Assembly (NCBI GenBank): GCA_003427395.1
Contig: BFEA01000007.1
Span: 4,792,677-4,821,249 of the forward strand
Direction of reading: 5' to 3'
DNA: 28,573 nucleotides
Origin: Chara braunii
Taxonomy: Eukaryota > Streptophyta > Charophyceae > Charales > Characeae
Shown here: one piece after another, positions 1-10,759 of the stretch
Numbering within the stretch: the first letter of the stretch is position 1
How the letters are laid out: every line of letters starts with the position of its first letter
Notes under the pieces: model-generated
Told to the model about the DNA's origin: nothing
The model's input: the letters and a program-made list of their open reading frames with translations, nothing else
The model's database searches: none
Program-made: the position numbers and the translations under genes

Positions 1-81
1 AGGCCCAACTCATCAAGCAGACCGCATGTATGTACCGCATTAGGCAGAAGACAAGCGCCAGATGAGCGCAATCGTACCACA

Positions 82-93
82 GCTCTGATACCA
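82..93 (-). promoter_or_regulatory. Primer-binding site of an LTR retrotransposon (initiator tRNA-Met type)
   Basis: The minus strand reads TGGTATCAGAGC, the complement of the 3' end of plant initiator tRNA-Met and the usual primer site for reverse transcription in plant LTR elements. Three bases upstream in that reading sense, an LTR could end in CA (plus-strand TG at 97-98). A minus-strand element should therefore have its 5' LTR to the right of this site and its internal region off the left edge. The motif is read directly; the element assignment is inference because the internal region is not in the window. Confidence 0.65.
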
Positions 94-1489
94 AATTGCA
101 AGGAAGATGAGCAATAGCGAACTTCAGCAATCAAACAACATCATATACACAAGACCAGAGTCGGGACCTGGAACCAACAGCAGAATTGCATCACGAGTTT
201 CAGCAAATAAGAAGACACCAAGAGCTGATAATTGACAACGCTGGTAAAGTCTCATCATCATCATCAATGAAGAACCAATGTTGATATCCTATCTGGCGCT
301 CGGCGCCCAGACTACAGATGGCAGATCCTATCTAGCCTAGACTACAATGCCGAAGATGACGTCAACAGCTTTCCCGAAGTACGAGCATACAGCGACCAAT
401 GTCGCACGCTTCCAGCACCAGGTATGTCTCTCGCCTCACTCACAACCTCGTTCCCCAACACACAGATGCCACTTGCACCCAAGGACCACCCTGCGCCACA
501 CCCAGCTTACAGCAGCGCAGCTCGGCTATGGCTGCCTGCTCCTTCCTGCTCGCCCGTGAGCGCGTGAATGCCAGCGAGCTTCAGCGCAGCAGCGCTTGCG
601 CAGTATGCAGGCAGCACCTGAATGACCTATGTGGAGGCAGGCCCTTTCCTATATCGAAGTGGCCTGCCTCCAGTAGGCCCCGGTAGCCTGAGGCCCAGCA
701 CGATTGAGAACAGGCCTTGGGCCTGAGGTGGTTGCATGTACCCAACTGCCTTTGGCCTGTGTTTGGCCCAGTACCCGTATCCAGCCCAGGGCCTGCTTTC
801 CATACATTCACACAGGCGGCCCAGGGCCTGGGTTCTCTCAACCAACTGGCGCTGCGCAACTGCCTGAATTTCCTTAGTTGCGCAGTGGCCAAAATAGGGC
901 CCTGAGGGCCTCGTCGAGCCTGCCTTCACTTAGGGCGGCCGACTTGGTCAAAAAGGGGCCGAATGGGGCTCATAGAGGCAGTGGCCTCGTACAAAGCAAG
1001 AGACCATATTAACGCAGCGGAAGACTGAACATACATCTGACACAGCAATATCAGAATGGACAATGCGCATTCATACATGCATCACACCATGAGAAGGGGG
1101 CAGCGCAGCAGACAAGGAAGGGGCGCTGTCCCCTGATCATCCTCGGGCGAAGTAGGAGGGAGATGGAGACGAAGGGGGAAGAGAGGGCGAGAGACCAAGC
1201 CGTCAGTTTTGCCAATCCCGAATGTTTCCAAAGTCCCAGTCTCAATACAATGTCCATTGCCAAATACCAGATCAGGGCAATGGCCCGAGTGCCCCCAAGG
1301 TTCAGATCTCAGATAACTCTCCCTCCCTCCCTCTCTCTCCGACGTAGGTACACGTGGGGCAAGGGTGGGCAGAAGTGGGGCATGGGCGTACGTGGTTGGG
1401 CATGGGTGGGCCTGGGGGGGCTACGGGTGGATGTTATGCTGGCCCTGGCTGGGCTGGATGCAGTTGAGCATTTTTTCTCGTTCCCAGCT

Positions 1490-1492
<3 letters not shown>

Positions 1493-1547
<55 letters not shown>
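1493..1547. repeat. (CT)n microsatellite
   Basis: An uninterrupted CT dinucleotide run of about 27 units. A shorter CT run follows near 1,623-1,638. Open frames through this run on either strand (poly Leu-Ser or Arg-Glu) are artefacts of the repeat. Confidence 0.95.
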
Positions 1548-1549
<2 letters not shown>

Positions 1550-1894
1550 AACGGAAGTAGAAGACCGAGCGATGGAGGATGGAGGAGGTCCGGAGGAGAG
1601 ACGAAGAAGAACAAGGAGTGTCCTCTCTCTCTCTCTCTGTGCTGGTACCAGATACTGACCGCATAAAGGTGTTGCCTTGATGCCGGTGCTGGAGTGCTGA
1701 AGACAAAACTGGAGCTATCGCGCCCCCAGGCGAGTCATCAGGTAAGTCGCAGTGTCTGGCCTCCGCCTTTCTCCCGCTGCAGTCTCTGCTGCAGGCTCCA
1801 CACTGGTTACCTCTAACCTAACGCCACTGCACCCAGCGCTGAAGACTAACGCAGCATAACGCTGGACTACTCACCTAACCTAGCGAGTGAGAGG

Positions 1895-1923
1895 CAGACC
1901 AGTCTTTAAATACTACTGGTCTG
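1895..1923. other. Short perfect inverted repeat enclosing a TATA-like loop
   Basis: Nine-base perfect arms (CAGACCAGT and ACTGGTCTG) flank an 11-base AT-rich loop. On the minus strand the loop gives TATTTAAA, a possible TATA box. Nothing else supports promoter activity. Confidence 0.45.
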
Positions 1924-2281
1924 GCCCCTCCTAGGTTCTACTGGCGTAAACGTGAGGCCCAGGATGAATGGCCTGGGAAGCAATCTGGCTGTACACTTGG
2001 ATCGATTCTGACGGTCCAAGTGTGGCCTGGGAAAAACGAGGCCAGGGCCTGAACTGTTACCGGTACCAGGGCCTGGCCAGGCTGAACCTGGTGAGGGCCT
2101 CGAACGGCCCTTTTTCTGGCCTGAACCGACGCAGGCCTCTTTGGGCGCCATACCTATGTGCTAGACCGAAGCTAAGTCCCTACCCCTTCCTACCTACCTG
2201 ACGCATTGCATATAACGGATGGCGGCCTTTGCAGGCTAGAGAGCGCTAGCAGTCAAAGTGGGATGGGAGGTTTGCGAAAAC

Positions 2282-2489
2282 AGCTTGTTGTATTTAGTGG
2301 CAGTTTGAGGATGTTTGTCGTCATTGCATCGCATCTCCGGCGTGGGGTTTCTGGAGTGCTGTTCACCACAGTATGACTCGTTACGAGCTTGTTGGATTTA
2401 GTGGCAGTTTGAGGATGTTTGTCGTCATTGCGTCGCATCTCCGGCTTGGGGTTTCTGGAGTGCTGTTCACCACAGTATGCCTCGTTACG
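2282..2489. repeat. 104-bp tandem duplication
   Basis: Two adjacent copies, 2,282-2,385 and 2,386-2,489, differ at only a few positions by eye. Each begins AGCTTGTTG and ends near CTCGTTACG. No frame across them looks like a conserved protein, so this is a recent local duplication. Confidence 0.9.
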
Positions 2490-4139
2490 TTTATATGTTC
2501 TTTATGTACGACTATGCAGTCGCTTTCTACTCTACTGTTTGTCTATCTGTTCCTTAGCTGTGTGGCTGTTTCTATGTCGCAAAGATTGTATGATGCCTGC
2601 TGAGTCCGTCCTTGGTGATTTTGAATCAAGAAGGGGGATGCCTGCTGACATTAGTTTTCTCCTCTGATTTCGTTTTCTTGCCCGTGCTTTCTTCACCGTG
2701 GAACAGGTTTGCCCACCATTCCCAATGTCTAGCGAAGAAGCTTGAGACACCTACTGTCGATGAACTGGGCTTCACAAAGAGATATGTACGTTGCTTGCAG
2801 GTGCGATAACTTGGCATTTGGTGATGTTGCATGTCTGAACACTTTAGTGCTGTGCATGTATAGCCATCAATGACTTAATGCATATGTGCATTTTCTCGCA
2901 AAGGACGCATGTCGAGGAAGCATTGCACTTTGCAATTGGCTCATCTTACTGACCTTGACATTGTGGGTCAATATACAAGGAGAGGAAAGCCTATGGGCAT
3001 CTATTGAGAGACAAAAGAGGAAAAAGGATGACAACCATGAGAGAAGCATTAGTTTTGGAGGAAGGAATGGAGGAGGCAGATGGATGGGTTCCATGTCTTG
3101 CATGCTCACAAACACATTGGACTCGCAGCTCGGAGCAAGCACGTCGCCTTTGCATTGAAAAAGTTGCCTTCCAGTTGCGAAGGATGCTTTCAAATGGGAG
3201 AATGGATTGGCGACGAGCTGGCAGGCCAGCTGGGCACAATTGATAATGCAAGCAGAACTGGCAGTGTGGCCATTTCAGACCCAGGAAGTTTGTCAAGGCC
3301 AAACATAATGGTCTGGATAATCCCAGCAACACAGGGATACATCTTATTTTCCCAACTAAAGGTTACATAAGTAAAATTGCGTTTGGAATTTTCATCGGGC
3401 TCTCGATGTTCCTGGAAAAAACAACTTGCAGGCATCGGTGCAGCGCACCTCCTCTTCACTTTGCACGCTTCAGCACCACAGACAGTGCACTGACATGCAG
3501 TTGGCAAGATACCTGAGTGCAAAGAGTGCAAAGACCAGCTATTCGTTGTTTCATGCTTCAAAGCTCCAAGGCGTTGGAAGGGGTGCGCAGAAGGATTGTG
3601 CACATCGGATAAGTTTTCGGCATTTATGCAGCGGGGATGGACGAGTTGTGCAGGCGAGTAGAGGAAGTGTCCTGAGAAGGGCTAGACGAGCCCTCATGTT
3701 AATAGTATGTGAACCGATTGTATTAGTTCTACAAATTGTCAATTGGCTAAAAGTGTGCATTTTTGTCCTTGGGGACATCTGTTAGAATTGCAACGTCGCA
3801 GAGAAGCTATGACCCCCCCCCTCCGCTACGACTGGATCTTTCCAACCTCGCTCTACATGTCCATGTTTTTCATTATATTTTTTGGTAACGATTTGTAACA
3901 ATACGAAAAATCAAAACCTGAAGAAAAACATGGAAAATAAGGTAAATACTAAATAGTAAATACTAAATACAATATTTGGACCTAAAAAAGATGATCAGGG
4001 AGGTGCAGGAATACGTGTCCCACACCGCTATAATTTCATTTTTCCCCTTGTTTTGTGTTTTCCCCGTTTTCCTTCTCCTTTCTTCTCTTCTCTTCTCTGC
4101 TCTATACTCTTAAAGATTGCAAAGGGCCCAGCGTGACGC
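2490..4139. other. Unassigned stretch, no supported gene
   Basis: Several open frames of 60-137 codons exist on both strands. The longest is on the minus strand at 3,190-3,603. None shows a recognisable domain, repeat or signal. An AT-rich part near 3,940-3,975 has a short direct repeat (AAATACTAAATA), and a C-run lies near 3,812. Confidence 0.5.
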
Positions 4140-4610
4140 CTCCCGCTGGGCCCAGTGAAATTCGGTGCGGAGGCGGGCGGGACTGAGGCAAGGGAAATCG
4201 GGCGCGCCGTTTCGTGGTAGGACTGCGGGCGGGAGTGAGCGAAATTCGGTGTGGAGGCGGGCGGGACCAGGGCAAGCGAAATCGGGTGCAGCGTTTCGCG
4301 GTGGGACTGCAGGCGCGAGTGAGGGAAAATTGGGAGTGGGGTTTGGTGGCGGGGCCTGTGTGCACATCACGAGTGCGAGAGCGCGGTGCACGAGCGGGCT
4401 GCGGAGTTTTTAGTTTTTGGCCGTCGTGCAGGGCACGGGGGGCTGCATTTTGCGGTGGGACTTCAGATGCGAGTGAGGGAAAATCGGGCGCGGCGTTTGG
4501 TGGCGGGGCCTGTGTGCGCATCGACAAATGTGGAAGTGCGGAGCGCGCGCGGGCCTGCGGGTTTTTTGTTTTTGGCCGTCGCGCAGGGCACGGGGGGCCA
4601 GATCACGTTA
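4140..4610. repeat. GC-rich degenerate tandem repeat
   Basis: Recurring blocks include a GGCGGGCGGGAC word followed by GAAATCGGG, and a GGTGGCGGGGCCTGTGTGC block at about 4,347 and 4,499. A TTTTTGGCCGTCG(T/C)GCAGGGC block lies at about 4,415 and 4,571. The larger period is close to 153-157 bp. The base composition is far richer in G, C and CpG than its neighbours. Long frames here on both strands (for example 4,386-5,012 plus) come from the composition and are not taken as genes. Confidence 0.75.
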
Positions 4611-5298
4611 TCGGACCGTTGGCCTGATGGGATTAGCGGTGGTCCTGTGCGCTGTGCAGTGCGTGGGTGTGGCGCAGCAGAGAGTCGGCAGCGGGGTGTG
4701 GGCTGTGAAACTGCCGTTGCCGGGCGCGGGGAGTGGCGTGATCGGGGTAGTGTGGGCACAGGTGCCAACGACGCATGCGGGGTGGGGGAACGACGTGACA
4801 GTGGCGCGCTCGGCGTCGTGTGCGGTCGAGCGGCGCGGGAGTGGCGTGTTTGGGATGGTGCGACCTCGGGGCGCAACGATGCGTGTGCGGCGGGGCGTGT
4901 GTTTCGGACCATTGATCGCATACACAGAACAGGTGCAATATTAGGCCAAGACAGGAAGGAAAGGGTGATGCTCAAGGCTCTCGCAGGACCTTGGCTCGAA
5001 ATCCCTTCCTGAACATAGACAGGCGTTTTTCGTCTAGGCAGGGCAGTTTAGGATCCGTTTTGATGTAGTCAAATGGCGAGTTATGGGTACGGTGATGAGC
5101 ATGTAGACAAGTAGTAGCAACCGCCAGACAAAAGAGACAGCAGTTCAGTGATGAAATATGAAGTTTGTGGAGGTGGAGTTATGCATGGCTTTCCCATGAT
5201 CATGCAGGCCATGACTGCACAGAGCACGAATCGCTACTTCACCCAGCTGGGCTTCTGAGCCCAGACTTGCTCTGGCCTATTGCTATAAGAGAGTCATG
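4611..5298. other. GC-rich tail and unassigned sequence
   Basis: Up to about 4,930 the sequence stays G-rich on the plus strand, with repeated GTGGCG and GCGGGG words but no clear period. From 4,930 to 5,298 the composition returns to average. I see no gene. Confidence 0.4.
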
Positions 5299-5742
5299 CA
5301 TTCTATGCTTCAACAGGAGGTGAATCACCAAAGGGAGCAAAGGAGCCAAGCTGAAGACCAAGCAGTCAGACCAGGAGAGGCACGAGAGAGTGCGTCAAAT
5401 AGGGAACAGAGAATTATAAAGAAAGGATGAGAGTTAGCAAGTCGATGTGTTGTTGCAGTGACCGTTGCGAGGGCACACATGAAACATTGCTACAGGACTG
5501 TCATCCGTTCTGTGGCTTCAACAGGAGGGGAATCACCAAAGGGACAATGGAGCCAATCTGAATATGGAAGTTAAGTATTTAATGATCAAGCAGCCTTCAA
5601 CATGGGCTAGAGTCGCTAGACTCAAGCAGGAACCAGGAGAGGCAGAGAGAATGAGCTGAATTGGGAATAGAGAAGTGGAAAGAAAGGACGGGAGTTGAAA
5701 AGCCGAGGATGTTGCATTGACCATGGCGGGGCATGCATCAAT
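5299..5742. repeat. Diverged direct repeat in two copies
   Basis: Copy one (about 5,299-5,481) and copy two (about 5,507-5,742) share the CTTCAACAGGAGG, GAATCACCAAAGGGA and ACCAGGAGAGGCA blocks in the same order. Copy two carries roughly 50 extra bases after GCCAATCTGAA. A minus-strand open frame at 5,533-5,967 overlaps copy two but has no recognisable domain. Confidence 0.75.
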
Positions 5743-6527
5743 GGTTGGGAATGTCCGTTCAGGTGAACGGAACCAGAGAATTCTGTCTGGGTGATGAGCT
5801 GCAGGCTCCCTCAGAACAGATGAGGTAGAAGGGGAAAGGACAGGACTGCCATGAGGATATAGCATAAAGTGAGTGCAAGGTGAGTTCCACGGATAGGATG
5901 TCAATGTCGGTGAGAACTGGCATTGAAGGTCCAGCCCCTGACTAGGGTTGATTGATAATGCATGCATGAAAGCATGCAGCTGTTAATTCAGCGGTATAAG
6001 ATAATGAAGCAGGAGCGGTGCTTCACATGCTCTTTAGGACCAAGGAGAAAAAAAACAAAAAAAACAAAGTCATAGAGAAAATTATAAATTGCATACGGGG
6101 AACGGTTGTCGTTTGCCGGTAAAAATCGCCATGGAAGAAGAGGAACTTGCAAGAGAAAACGTAGTGTTGTTGTGAGACTGCCATGGTTCGTAAGGAAAGC
6201 GAGGCATTAGAGCATCATTCCTTGTAGCATGGGACAGCGAAGTAGTGCGTTGTGACATGGCATATTACGACGGCATGACAATGCATATAGTGAAATAATA
6301 AGGTCATAGATTACTGGTCTGACATGGCAATGAGTTTACCACTTCCATCGGCGAACAACCAAACCCTTAAGACCTCGACCTTCCACTATTACTGATGGGG
6401 TAAGACTATGCCTTCACTATATTCACTGCAGTCACTTGTAAGAACTTTCTGGTGCTAGTGGAGAAGCGGTGCCGTGAGGGTCTCGCAGCTATGTACACCT
6501 GTCAATCATGCTCTTTAGGACACTTAT
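5743..6527. other. Unassigned stretch, no supported gene
   Basis: Average composition, with short A-rich runs near 6,048-6,066. No coding pattern, inverted repeat or motif could be assigned. Confidence 0.4.
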
Positions 6528-6655
6528 TTGTAGGAGGAGGAAGAATGAAAAAGAATCTAAGGAAGCAGAGCAGTGGCGAGAGGAAGAGGTGGAGAGGAGA
6601 AGAAGAAAAGAGCAGGAGGTGAAGGAAGACAGGAGGTGGTGGGAAGGATAAGAAA
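6528..6655 (+). other. Long purine-rich tract, possible remnant of a charged coiled coil
   Basis: About 125 bases are almost all A and G on the plus strand. One plus frame reads as a run of Arg, Lys and Glu ending in a WWEG-like segment before a stop. That is the composition of highly charged helical linkers in some retroelement gag proteins. It could equally be plain purine-rich repeat DNA. Confidence 0.3.
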
Positions 6656-7899
6656 AGGGCATGGCATATGATAAGTAGTGAGATGAGAATGGCAAGTGGA
6701 GGAGTGGTAGGGCAACGGGGAATTGTAAGGCGGAGGAGAAAAACAACCAAAATCAAGAACTGGATAAGGAGGAAGGTGAAGAGGAAGCATGAGTTTAGCA
6801 TACAACTATGTAGGTATCTTTTCTCTCTATTCACAAGGACCCAAAGAAATTACCAGAAGAAAGTCCCAATATGTAAAAGATGTACAATAACCATCCGCAC
6901 ACTCCTTTGTGTTCAGCATCACTTTTCTGCCCCCTTGCTGGAGCAGAGTGATGTGTCAACAATCTACGACCTTCTGATCTGCAGAGCTACAGATGCCGTT
7001 ATACTCTGCTGCAGGTGTCACAGTCTCTGTTTGGGATTTTTCCCAAACTGTTTGGTACTGCTAGAATCACTACATGGCCAGGGTTTCTGCTGCTCACGTA
7101 TGGGAGAGCGCATTCGGGAGAACATGTTCTCATGTTCCCCAAAACCCCGAACTCGTTCTTTGTGCTTGGAGTGTCATCTCCCTTCAATTGAACAGTGCAG
7201 GCTCCCCAACGATGACAAGGATGTGTAAAGAAGTCTGGAAGTTCACGAAGGGTAAGAAAGAAAAAGAGGCTGAAGGTGGGAGTTTGGGAGGTCAAGGTGA
7301 AATAGAAAGAGCCGTTTAGCCCAAAAGCAAATTTACCGCGTGCCCAGGCCAAACGAAGTAGGGCCTAGACATCTACATGAAGAGATGTAGATTGTCGGCC
7401 GAGCAGCCAAGTTGATCAGACCAGTCTCAGCCATCTTTTTCGGGACGGGAAATCATGAGACTGACCTCAAAGTCTGACAACCAAGTATGCGCTGTTCGAA
7501 AAGGAGTTGTGCCTTTGCAAAGGACACCTACTGTTTGCAACCGACATCACCAAATTTCCCAGCCCTATGACTCTTCAGAGTCTTCACCTCATTTCCATTT
7601 TAGCTTTACACAGGGCCACGAGGATTCAGCTTACAGAAACTAACATGGCCCCTGGTGAACCAATAAGGGGACCAAATGAAGTAGTGCTTCTGGGGTTCAT
7701 TTCTCATTTTCCATTGCCACGTCCAGATTTGTGACAGAGGTGCACAGTTGCGAGGGGCACTTTCTGATGGGTAATGTTCGCTTTCCAGAACCACCCACAC
7801 CCGGCACTACTGCATGCGCTCCCTTGCCCAGCTCTTCTGCCCCTTCTGGCTGTAGAAGCATCTTAGTCGTACGTCTTCTGCATCTCATGTTTTGTTCTT
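6656..7899. other. Unassigned stretch left of the Ty3/gypsy element
   Basis: The longest frame is 186 codons on the plus strand at 6,668-7,228. It has no recognisable domain and is rich in Cys, Arg and Leu without pattern. A short hairpin at about 7,367-7,396 has ATCTACAT and ATGTAGAT arms. The last bases before 7,900 (TTCTT) would be the target-site flank of the retrotransposon. Confidence 0.4.
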
Positions 7900-9105
7900 T
7901 GTTATGATCCTGACCAATTTCGAGATACCCATCCATCAGATACAATGCCGTCCAATTGCAAAAAGAAATGAATGAACTTGAGAGGAGAGAGAGGATCAGA
8001 AGAAGAAGAAGTAAGAAAGAAAAAGAAGATGATGTACACCAACATAGACAAATGACAAGGCTCTTCTTCTTCGCCCAACAATCTCCTCCTCCTCATCTCC
8101 CCCTTCTCTTATTCACACAAGAAATAATAATACAATGTTGAATGGCTGATCCAGAATCAATGTCCGAGTCCCTCTTCTACTGTCGGCATCACTTGAGGTC
8201 CATCATAGCCATGGCCGCCTCTTCCTCCCTTCATCATCATAGGCCGAGGCTATGGCGGACTACTAGGCCTTGGTGTAGCTCTCCCCAGTTGGGGACTCCC
8301 TGCTGCAGCGCCCACCAAGGTGATGAAGATGGTTGCCACCATAGCCAGGTAAGTACCCCTGGCGCTCCTCCCCCTTCCCGTCCTTCTTCCTCCTCCTTGT
8401 CTTTCTCCTTCCCCCAGCAGCGCTGCTCCGGATAGCGCTGCTCCAACCGACGCTCCAAGCAGTGTGTCGCGAAACTTGCACACCGAGAATGAGGCCGGGC
8501 TCTTCGCCCGGCTGGGAGATATAGCGGCCTGCTTGCCTCTTCGGGCGGTGACTTCCAGGCCGCTCGGCCTTCCAAGCAACGGGTACCTCCTCCCTTTCGG
8601 AGGGAAACATCATTGCAGACTCTGATGTTGCCCGTACAGGCCCTAGACCCAGACAGATTGGACTGGTACCCGCCTAGACCTAACCTACAACTACTGGGCC
8701 TCTAAAAATGTCACTTTTGTCTTCTTCTGCTCGGCCTCTAGTACCCCCACATCTACCTCTTCAAGGTGCCGTACCTGCCTACCCACTACTTGAGTGTTTT
8801 TCCCGCTGCAATCCCTCAATGTCACGGCCACAGGTAAGTACCGGCCCTGAGGGAACGAGCAAGTGCCCTTGTGGGCCACACACACACTCAAGCCAACCAG
8901 CACTCCGGCAGACATGCGCATCGTAAGCAAGCAAGGCAAAGAGGTTCCTAGAATACTCTGTCGCATTGAGCCTTGCGGAGATCTTAGGAGTAGCGTTAAC
9001 TGCGATTTGTCGCTCGTAGGCTTTAACAACGCGTGGTGCGATGCGTAGCAGTTCCTGCTTGGAAATCCAGTATAGATCCAGTCCATGTTTGGACGGGTCA
9101 TCACA
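7900..9105 (-). repeat. 3' LTR of the Ty3/gypsy element
   Basis: On the minus strand it starts TGTGATGACC at 9,105, directly after the polypurine tract, and ends in CA at 7,900. That gives the usual TG...CA ends. The part 7,900-8,363 matches 15,873-16,453 and contains a GAA microsatellite shorter than in the partner. Compared with the partner it lacks 84 bases (16,269-16,352), with CTT at both breakpoints. The part 8,364-9,105 has no partner because the other LTR is cut short. It includes a 162-bp copy of the chromodomain coding end at 8,917-9,078. Confidence 0.78.
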
Positions 9106-9329
9106 CTACCGCCCCCTCAAGAGCGAGGTCCCTTCGAGCGAGTAACTCATTCTGAGTCCTCGACAAACGCATCGTAAGCAAGCAAGGCAAAGAGGTTCCT
9201 AGAATAGGCCGTCGCATTGAGCCTTGCGGAGATCTTAGGAGTAGCGTTAACTGCGATTTGTCGCTCGTAGGCTTTAACAACACGTGGTGCGATGCGTAGC
9301 AGTTCCTGCTAGGAAATCCAGTATAGATC
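8917..9329 (-). repeat. 162-bp direct repeat of the chromodomain coding end, inside the LTR and at the end of pol
   Basis: Copy one (8,917-9,078) lies in the LTR and copy two (9,168-9,329) in the pol 3' end, offset by exactly 251 bases. They differ at about six positions. In copy two the codon after Trp-Ile-Ser is the stop TAG (9,309-9,311); in copy one the same codon is AAG (Lys). Copy one thus preserves the unbroken state. Confidence 0.92.
9106..9121 (-). promoter_or_regulatory. Polypurine tract for plus-strand DNA priming
   Basis: The minus strand reads CTTGAGGGGGCGGTAG immediately before the TGTGATG start of the 3' LTR. A G-rich purine run next to the 3' LTR is where Ty3/gypsy elements prime second-strand synthesis. 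It sits 26 bases after the natural pol stop codon. Confidence 0.75.
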
Positions 9330-9608
9330 GTCCAACGGGTGATACATGAAGTGAACCTGGTACTGTCTGTTGCGTCCCTTCCCTACGTGCTGTTTAATTA
9401 TGTCTATCTCATGCCCACCTTTGATTGCACTAGGGATCATGTCTTCGCGATAATCGAACGTCGTAGCGTCACGGTGGAGGTACAATTTTGATGCGTGGAA
9501 CACGGGGTATGTGCGCAGATGGGCTGGCACATCAACTACGTAAGAAGGGCCAAAGTGATCTTTGCCAATCACATCGAAAACTTCCGCTTCTTCTGAAAAT
9601 TCAGACAT
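9147..9608 (-). pseudogene. Integrase C-terminal region with chromodomain (broken)
   Basis: This is the last part of pol. A GPSYVVDVPAHL segment followed by YPVFHASKL is the typical end of the integrase C-terminal domain. Then comes a chromodomain-like stretch (YQVHFMYHPLDDLYWIS, then QELL and VVKAYERQ), a fold that in chromoviruses directs insertion to particular chromatin. In-frame TAG stops lie at 9,609-9,611 (before this part) and at 9,309-9,311 inside the chromodomain. The frame otherwise runs on to a natural TGA at 9,147-9,149, 54 codons later. Assignment to the chromodomain rests on the aromatic and acidic spacing, which I judge likely rather than certain. Confidence 0.82.
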
Positions 9609-10759
9609 CTAGACCCAGACATAGCTTCCTACTTGAATATCCGACGGCCGACGCCTCTTGTTTGCATGATGGATCATGGCGCGCTGTCGCTTGGCCATTG
9701 CTGCAATGGCAACCTTGAGCAAGCGATCATAGTTGGCCCTGAAGCCAACTGGCTGCTCAGGGAATAGGTAGGAGAGCAGATTATGGATCTGCCAACTGAT
9801 ATGCAACTTGTTGGGTGTCATGCCGGTGGCAGAATGGACGGAGTTGTTGTACAACCCCTTAACGGAATACAACTCTTCATCCCATGTTTCCTGATCCAGA
9901 ATAATCAAGGCGCGGAGAAGTTGAAACACAGTCTGGTTTATCTCCTCAGGCAAACATTGGCTTTGGGGTGTCGGCCAGATGTCATACACAACCTGATCCC
10001 TAGTTGAGACGTAAAGTCCTTTCATTCAGTACTAGTGAAGCGCGGATCCAGATTGCTCACAAAAGTCTTCGGGGTTCGGAACTGCAGAATGTACTTCTGT
10101 TTGAACTCACGGATTACTAATTATGTTGGAGCGTGATGTGGCAAAGGAATCAGATTAAGGAACTTAGAGAATTGGTTAACAATCACCATGACTTGTGAGT
10201 AGCCGTTCTTACTTACCTTTCCCAAGTCGGTGAAGTCGATGGAGACGGACTCCCCGGGACCATCGGGAATGGGAAGGGGTGTGAGTAGCCTCATGGGCTT
10301 TTGTCTGCATGGTTTGATTCATTGACAGACTTGACATTCAGCCACAAACTTTTCAGCAGTCCCTTTTTTCATGCCAGGCCAATCAAATTGTCTCAGCAGA
10401 TTTGCGTGCGTCTTTGCCATGCTGAAGTGTCCGCTCTGGCCATGAGCCAAATCCAGAAAGTGTGTGCGGAGAGGCTCATGGTTGGGCACACACAAGCGGT
10501 CGTGGTTCCCGTAGCGATGGAAAATCAGTCCTCCATACTCGTGAAAATCAGGCTGACTGCTAAGGTCAGCCCGCAGCCGCTCAAGGATGGTACTAAGCTC
10601 CGGATCCTTGGCTGTGTGCTCTACGAGCTCCTTCAGTTTCTTCCGGAGGTCGTAGGCTTTCACAAGGCAAGTCATGTACTCAGGGTGGCGAGACAATGCA
10701 TCAGCAACTTGATTGTAACAACCCTTTTTGTGTCTCAAAGTAAAAAATGTCAATTTCAT
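9609..10759 (-). pseudogene. Integrase, zinc-binding and catalytic core (broken)
   Basis: Integrase inserts the element's DNA copy into the host chromosome. The first part, 10,319-10,759, has an ADALSRHPEY segment that closes RNase H. A HHCC zinc-binding domain follows, with His at HGQSGH and Cys at CQVC. The core continues in the same frame past a TGA at 10,319-10,321. The first catalytic Asp is at 10,235-10,237 (SIDFTD). The second, expected in SDxDPRF, is Asn here (codon 10,052-10,054). The Glu follows 35 residues later if one indel near 9,955 is allowed, so the spacing is D-x60-N-x35-E. Further stops are TAA 10,121-10,123 and TGA 10,022-10,024. It is inactive on several counts. The segment 9,609-9,955 is open and leads into the C-terminal domain. 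Confidence 0.92.

Larger units (their letters stand above)
97..2230 (-). other. Gene-free, GGCC-rich stretch, probably containing the LTR next to the primer site
   Basis: No convincing gene is seen on either strand. The stretch is dense in GGCCTG, CAGGCC and GGCCC words, clustered at about 640-970 and 1,920-2,160, and holds a CT microsatellite. If the primer site at 82-93 is real, an LTR starts at 97 and extends right. Its other end could not be fixed because no second copy lies in the window. A TATTTAAA string on the minus strand near 1,905-1,912 would suit an LTR promoter, but that is speculative. Confidence 0.3.

Noticed and set aside
1163-1666. 167-codon plus-strand frame through the CT run
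   Set aside because: Half of it is microsatellite-derived and the remainder shows no domain.
4386-5012. 208-codon plus-strand frame and minus-strand frames in the GC-rich block
   Set aside because: High GC lowers stop frequency in all frames. The frames follow the tandem repeat and match no domain I know.
5533-5967. 144-codon minus-strand frame rich in Ser and Pro
   Set aside because: It overlaps a diverged direct repeat whose other copy does not keep the frame.
6668-7228. 186-codon plus-strand frame
   Set aside because: No domain, signal or repeat is visible, and there is no promoter or neighbour context. Length alone is not sufficient.
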